From positions 16,226 through 80,225 of the forward strand of contig CANRWP010000005.1 in the NCBI GenBank assembly GCA_947643595.1: a stretch of DNA of 64,000 nucleotides, read 5' to 3'. A model generated the notes under the pieces. It searched no databases. It saw nothing but the letters and a program-made list of their open reading frames with translations, and was not told where the DNA came from. Position numbers and translations under genes: made by a program. This document shows, one piece after another, positions 60,436-64,000 of this stretch (position 1 is the first letter of the stretch; every line of letters begins with the position of its first letter). The stretch comes from an uncultured bacterium (GTDB taxonomy: Bacteria; Bacillota; Clostridia; Lachnospirales; Lachnospiraceae).

Positions 60436-61674
60436 TTAGTTTAACGGATATTTATCCGTCAGGCTCTTTACGATTGCCCTCGCCTCGGGCACTTTCTCCT
60501 CGCCGCCGTCGATGATCAGCGTGATCGCCTCCGCGATCCTGTCCATATCTTCGGTCTTCATGCCGCGGGATGTCACCGCGGGCGTCCCCAGCCGGATACC
60601 GCTTGTGACAAACGGTTTCTGCGGATCGTTGGGGATCGTATTTTTATTCGCCGTGATGTGCGCTTCATCGAGAAGTTTCTCAATGGCCTTTCCTGTCAAT
60701 CCCTTCCTGCTCAGATCCACCAGCATCAAATGGTTGTCCGTGCCGCCGGAGACAATATCCACGCCTCTCGCCATCAGCCCTTTGCAGAGCGCCTGGGCGT
60801 TGTCCACGATCTGTTGCTGATACTCCTTGAACGATGGCGCGAGCGCCTCCTTGAAGCAGACTGCCTTCGCTGCGATCACATGCATCAGCGGGCCGCCCTG
60901 CGTCCCCGGGAAGATCGCCTTATTGAAGTTAAACCTGTCGGCCGTTTCCTGACTGCAGAGGATCATACCGCCTCTGGGACCGCGCAGCGTCTTGTGGGTC
61001 GTCGTAGTCGTCACATCCGCATAGGGGATCGGACTCGGGTGTACCCCGGCTGCCACAAGACCAGCGATATGTGCCATATCCACCATCAGCACCGCTCCCA
61101 CTTCATCCGCGATCTCGCGGAACTTTGGAAAGTCGATGGTTCTCGCGTAAGCAGATGCTCCCGCAATAATCATTTTGGGCTTACAATCCAGAGCGATCTC
61201 CCTCACTTTATTATAGTCAATAAACCCTTCGTCATTCACGCCGTAGGGCACACACTTATAGTATTTTCCGGACATATTCACCGGTGATCCGTGGGACAGA
61301 TGTCCGCCGTGATCCAGATTCATTCCCATGTAGGTATCGCCGGGCTCCAGCACCGCGAAAAACACCGCCATATTCGCCTGCGCGCCGGAGTGAGGCTGCA
61401 CATTCGCATAATCGCAGCCAAAGAGCTTTTTCGCCCGCTCTCTCGCCAGATTTTCCACCACGTCCACACAATCGCATCCGCCGTAATAACGTTTCCCCGG
61501 ATAGCCCTCCGCGTATTTGTTCGTCAGCGGGCTTCCCATCGCCGCCATCACCGCTTTGCTCACCCAGTTCTCGGAGGCGATCAGTTCGATATGGTTTTCC
61601 TGTCTCTCCTGCTCCGCCACGATGGCATCCGCAATCTCCGCATCCACCGCCCGTATTTCATCAAATGAGTACAT
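60436..61674 (-). CDS. glyA: Serine hydroxymethyltransferase
   Basis: Interconverts serine and glycine with tetrahydrofolate, using PLP. The PLP lysine is in [15 protein letters not shown], and the start has [27 protein letters not shown], the usual family opening. It is 412 aa. It provides one-carbon units for the purine pathway encoded elsewhere in the window. A TATACT -10 box at 61719-61714 stands before it, but no convincing -35. First gene of a run with the split transketolase. Confidence 0.96.
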   Translation of the reverse strand: MYSFDEIRAVDAEIADAIVAEQERQENHIELIASENWVSKAVMAAMGSPLTNKYAEGYPGKRYYGGCDCVDVVENLARERAKKLFGCDYANVQPHSGAQANMAVFFAVLEPGDTYMGMNLDHGGHLSHGSPVNMSGKYYKCVPYGVNDEGFIDYNKVREIALDCKPKMIIAGASAYARTIDFPKFREIADEVGAVLMVDMAHIAGLVAAGVHPSPIPYADVTTTTTHKTLRGPRGGMILCSQETADRFNFNKAIFPGTQGGPLMHVIAAKAVCFKEALAPSFKEYQQQIVDNAQALCKGLMARGVDIVSGGTDNHLMLVDLSRKGLTGKAIEKLLDEAHITANKNTIPNDPQKPFVTSGIRLGTPAVTSRGMKTEDMDRIAEAITLIIDGGEEKVPEARAIVKSLTDKYPLN

Positions 61675-61758
61675 CTCTCACTCTCCCTTCTTCTCTCTTT
61701 TTCCATAATTTACAGTATACCATATTTCAGGGACATAAGAAACAGATTTTTGTAAATA

Positions 61759-61857
61759 TTATCCCTGTTCCCTTTTTTCCCGCAGCCTTTCCGCCGCGAT
61801 CTTTTTCAGCTCTCTGGCCCTATCCTTCATGCGCGGATTTGACTTCGATCTGCTCAT
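61759..61857 (-). CDS. Possible 32-aa basic protein
   Basis: The ORF starts MSRSKSNPRMKDRARELK and ends REKREQG: a single very basic helix with no hydrophobic part. An overlapping 38-aa ORF (61820-61936; MTIDKARTVRTGRVKLAG...) in another frame competes with it and has an AGAAGA just before its ATG. Neither is recognised. The reading is low confidence. The region lies upstream of the glyA promoter. Confidence 0.25.
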   Translation of the reverse strand: MSRSKSNPRMKDRARELKKIAAERLREKREQG

Positions 61858-62108
61858 AACGCGGCCGAATGTCCTGACCGCTCCCGGCCAACTTCACCCT
61901 GCCTGTTCTGACTGTCCTCGCCTTATCTATTGTCATTCTTCTTTATAACCCTTATATATAAACACGCTGCTATTCATATTGTAACATAGCAGACTTTAAA
62001 TAGAAAGCAAAAAGTAACTGCAGACTTTCTCAATGGAAAACCGGGATATACATATGTTTTATGTTACTCATCATAACTTATTAATTGTTGCAAACGGGCA
62101 TAAAACAG
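61858..62108. other. Non-coding gap between glyA side and the RpiR-type regulator
   Basis: About 250 bp, AT-rich. It has one 7-bp inverted repeat, CTGCTAT-12-ATAGCAG (61967-61992), and a 9-base direct repeat GCAGACTTT nearby. Apart from the start of the doubtful 38-aa ORF, I see no gene, riboswitch or tRNA. Confidence 0.5.
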
Positions 62109-62154
62109 AGCTGTTGCTTCGGTAGTGATCATTCATCTACTTTTTCAACAGCTC
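62109..62154 (-). terminator. Possible terminator of the RpiR-type regulator
   Basis: Minus strand GAGCTGTTG (62154-62146), then CAACAGCTC (62117-62109), followed by TGTTTTATG. A 9-bp stem with a long 28-base loop and a short T-run, overlapping the gene's last codons. Confidence 0.45.
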
Positions 62155-62949
62155 CATTTTTTCACTGGAAGTAATCTCTGATACTTCATCAATAAAAGTT
62201 TTTCTTCCTTTAGTCCCTGAAGATTTTTTAATGAAACATTTAATAGTGTATAAGATAAGATCATTTATAATCATCTCGCAAACATGAGATACCGGTTCAT
62301 TTCCCCATGTAAATAATCCGTTCCCATCCCCCACTAAAAGTGTATAACCTGCAATTTGTGCCAAAGGCGATATCTGTTTTCCTGTAATACCGATAATTTT
62401 CATACCGATCTCCTGTGCCATTTCCGCCGCCTGTATCACCAGTTTCGAAACACCAGACTGAGAGATTGCGATTAAAATATCTCTGTCGCTCCCAAGACTA
62501 ATATAATTTAAATAAGTCTCACTCCTATTCGCCGTATATGCTTTTATCCCAAACCGTTCCAGACGAAATCCCAGATCCTCTGCAACTGGTATAGTGTTCC
62601 CAATAGCCACTATATATACAGATTCTGCCTCCATAATAAGTTTTACCGCCGAAAACAGAACTGTTTTATCTATCTGCTGAGAAAACTGTATCACACTTTC
62701 CATATTTTTATTTATTACATAATCTATAAAATCCCCATTTTCCTCCCTGGACCGACCTTTTCTTTCCTCGTCCTGAACCATTTGTTCCTCACCTCTTCTT
62801 CCAACGTCTCTGGAGAGCAACAGGCGGAGCTGATGGTACCCCTGATATCCCGCATGCTGACACATACGAACAATAGTTGCATCGCTCACCCCACACTCAT
62901 CAGCAAACTCTGCAACATTCATCATAATAACCTTATCAGGGTTTTCCAT
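62137..62949 (-). CDS. MurR/RpiR-family regulator, 5' end frameshifted (full gene would start at 63035)
   Basis: A 270-aa reading frame with an HTH_6 DNA-binding part (VAEFADECGVSDATIVRMCQHAGYQGYHQLR) and a C-terminal SIS sugar-phosphate domain (about 110-240: VYIVAIGNTIPVAEDLGFRLERFG, ILIAISQSGVSKLV). The first helix of the usual domain lies in another frame upstream: GTG at 63035 opens TGRKTVLENIDKKYEELFKKEK, and one more A in the six-A run (T run at 62966-62971) would join both into one protein of about 299 aa. Either a sequence error or a disabled gene. No sugar genes lie next to it on this strand. Confidence 0.75.
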   Translation of the reverse strand: MENPDKVIMMNVAEFADECGVSDATIVRMCQHAGYQGYHQLRLLLSRDVGRRGEEQMVQDEERKGRSREENGDFIDYVINKNMESVIQFSQQIDKTVLFSAVKLIMEAESVYIVAIGNTIPVAEDLGFRLERFGIKAYTANRSETYLNYISLGSDRDILIAISQSGVSKLVIQAAEMAQEIGMKIIGITGKQISPLAQIAGYTLLVGDGNGLFTWGNEPVSHVCEMIINDLILYTIKCFIKKSSGTKGRKTFIDEVSEITSSEKMELLKK

Positions 62950-63035
62950 TATAAAATCCGCTACCTTTTTTCTTTTTTAAACAATTCTTCATACTTTTTG
63001 TCTATGTTCTCTAATACTGTTTTTCGTCCTGTCAC

Positions 63036-63235
63036 AAAAATCCCATCCTTTTAAAATTCGCTATATTCCCCCTGTTATATCCCTTCCTGCATATCATTAT
63101 AAAACAAAATCAGCTACATTCCAACAGGTAATGCTCATGTACGGTAAAGAAGTAAGCAATCGAAAACAAGAGATAGACCGCCAGCACCACACTATTCCGA
63201 ATCAAAGAAGCTAAAGACCAAAAGACAAGCATTAT
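63036..63235. other. Gap without recognised gene
   Basis: About 200 bp between the RpiR-type regulator and the long inverted repeat. AT-rich, with no ORF above about 30 codons that looks like a protein and no hairpin of note. Confidence 0.4.
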
Positions 63236-63370
63236 GGAAATGTGCATAACAGGCTATGGAATCATGGATAACTCTATTCACAGCACATGGAAAAGCTAAA
63301 GTGCAGCTTTCCCACGTCCTGCAAACAGAGTTACCCACAATTCCATGAGACAGCCAGTTATACACATTCC
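63236..63370. repeat. Long imperfect inverted repeat, two arms of about 62 and 66 bp
   Basis: The left arm 63236-63297 and right arm 63305-63370 are complementary at about 50 of 61 aligned positions (hand count, one 1-base and one 5-base gap) around a 7-base loop. Most differences are transitions that keep G-U or similar pairing. Words like TTATGCACA, TTATACACA and TTACCCACA, similar to DnaA boxes, recur in both arms. No ORF inside. It may be a folded RNA, an origin-like or transfer-like structure, or an element remnant. Confidence 0.75.
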
Positions 63371-63398
63371 CACAATGCCGATGACGACGGAATCCCTC

Positions 63399-64000
63399 TC
63401 ATTCATTCATACTTGTTTCCAAACTGCAATAATGCTGATGTAATTCATATATTTTTTGCTGCATTAGTTTTATTAGCTCCAATGGTGCTAACACAGTGGC
63501 GTTGTTCCCAAATGGCAATATATAATCGGCAACCCATTCTAAAGCTGCATGATTTATTTCCATGTCGATTATCCCGCCGCCCGTTGGAAATGTTGTTAAT
63601 CCGCTTGCAAGTAAACATTCACTTTCACAGCGTTTAACGCCTATATCCGTTAGTTGGATTTTCATATGGTAATCATTCCTAACATCTGTTTTTTCAAGAT
63701 ATTCTTGAATAGACGTAGGAATAGGGTATTTCCCTTTTGGATAGGGCTTTTCCTCTATGATTTCTTTAATACGGTCAACCCGGAATACTCTGATTTGATT
63801 TGCCGTTGTACAATAGGCGGGGCAATACCAAAGTCCATTCATAGCATATAAGCCGATAGGTATAATTGTGCGTGTACTTTCAGAATATGTTGACGAATAC
63901 CGTATTGTTGCGGCATGACGGTTTATCACAACAAGGAACATTGATTTAAGTAATGGCGAATCGCAATGTCTGTCTGGAATCCAAAATACTACCTTGTTTT
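63399..64000 (-). CDS. WYL-domain transcriptional regulator (5' end outside window)
   Basis: The frame is open to the window end, giving about 200 residues. It has the WYL domain core SESTRTIIPIGLYAMNGLWYCPAYC, followed by RVFRVDRIKEI and a C-terminal extension. The N-terminal helix-turn-helix part would lie beyond 64000, so the Met at 63941 is not the true start. WYL proteins bind ligands or nucleic acid and control defence, phage or metabolic genes. It is AT-rich compared with the left part of the window. Its end lies 28 bases from the long inverted repeat. Confidence 0.75.
   Translation of the reverse strand, partial: NKVVFWIPDRHCDSPLLKSMFLVVINRHAATIRYSSTYSESTRTIIPIGLYAMNGLWYCPAYCTTANQIRVFRVDRIKEIIEEKPYPKGKYPIPTSIQEYLEKTDVRNDYHMKIQLTDIGVKRCESECLLASGLTTFPTGGGIIDMEINHAALEWVADYILPFGNNATVLAPLELIKLMQQKIYELHQHYCSLETSMNE

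Noticed and set aside
63236..63370. Possible chromosomal replication origin
   Set aside because: DnaA-box-like words are present, but there is no dnaA, dnaN or other origin gene and the words fall within a long inverted repeat, so a chromosomal origin is not supported.

Overview
The window looks like chromosome from a gut anaerobe of the Lachnospiraceae or a close relative (Firmicutes, Clostridia). Support comes from strong AGGAGG-type ribosome sites, TTGACA/TATAAT promoters, a BceRSAB module, a SigV/RsiV pair, a Gram-positive LexA box, lacto-N-biose/mucin-sugar genes, a choloylglycine hydrolase, and many membrane or DUF families typical of Lachnospiraceae. Most genes are on the minus strand. 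No rRNA, tRNA, CRISPR array, transposase or phage gene was seen.

Layout. 0-8.2 kb: a broken chemoreceptor end, an M29 aminopeptidase, pyrE with a 50-aa membrane ORF, a PadR/DUF2812 pair with a self-control promoter, pyrF, a TPR lipoprotein and a small helix-hairpin-helix protein. 8.3-14.3 kb (plus strand): a choloylglycine hydrolase running into a BceRS two-component system, a small type I toxin/antisense-RNA-like locus, then a BceAB-type ABC transporter. 14.3-20.2 kb (minus): RsiV/SigV with a clear ECF promoter, a SGNH/MBOAT O-acyltransfer pair, DAHP synthase and an esterase. 20.4-22.5 kb (plus): a condensation-fold acyltransferase and a zinc-ribbon membrane protein. 22.5-29.3 kb (minus): purine genes purC-purF-purB-purA followed by HAD, SEC-C and DUF4125 genes. 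29.4-31.7 kb: a polar amino acid ABC importer.

31.8-38.7 kb holds the best candidate for an undescribed system: four tightly coupled genes with no enzyme annotation. They encode a roughly 1190-aa beta-sandwich/alpha-solenoid protein, a degenerate Hsp70/actin-fold protein, a small helical-repeat protein and a coiled-coil membrane protein. 38.9-40.4 kb: a divergent YtrB-like ABC exporter. 40.5-43.8 kb: a GAF-GGDEF protein and a DUF4130/radical SAM pair whose promoter carries a LexA box. 43.8-46.8 kb: a MotA/ExbB-like membrane protein with a membrane-bound LuxR regulator, and a polytopic glycosyltransferase. 46.8-50.6 kb: hom, a phosphoglycerate-mutase-like gene that is probably the missing homoserine kinase, and lysC.

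50.7-58.5 kb is a galactoside operon: GH42 (truncated), GH2, GH112 phosphorylase and N-acetylhexosamine kinase, suited to lacto-N-biose/galacto-N-biose from milk or mucin glycans. 58.6-61.7 kb: split transketolase and glyA. 62.1-64 kb is visibly AT-richer: a MurR/RpiR regulator with a homopolymer frameshift, a long imperfect inverted repeat, and a WYL regulator running off the end. This is likely the edge of a different genomic segment.

All promoters, terminators, starts and alignments were read by eye. Family names come from recognised motifs, not from database searches.
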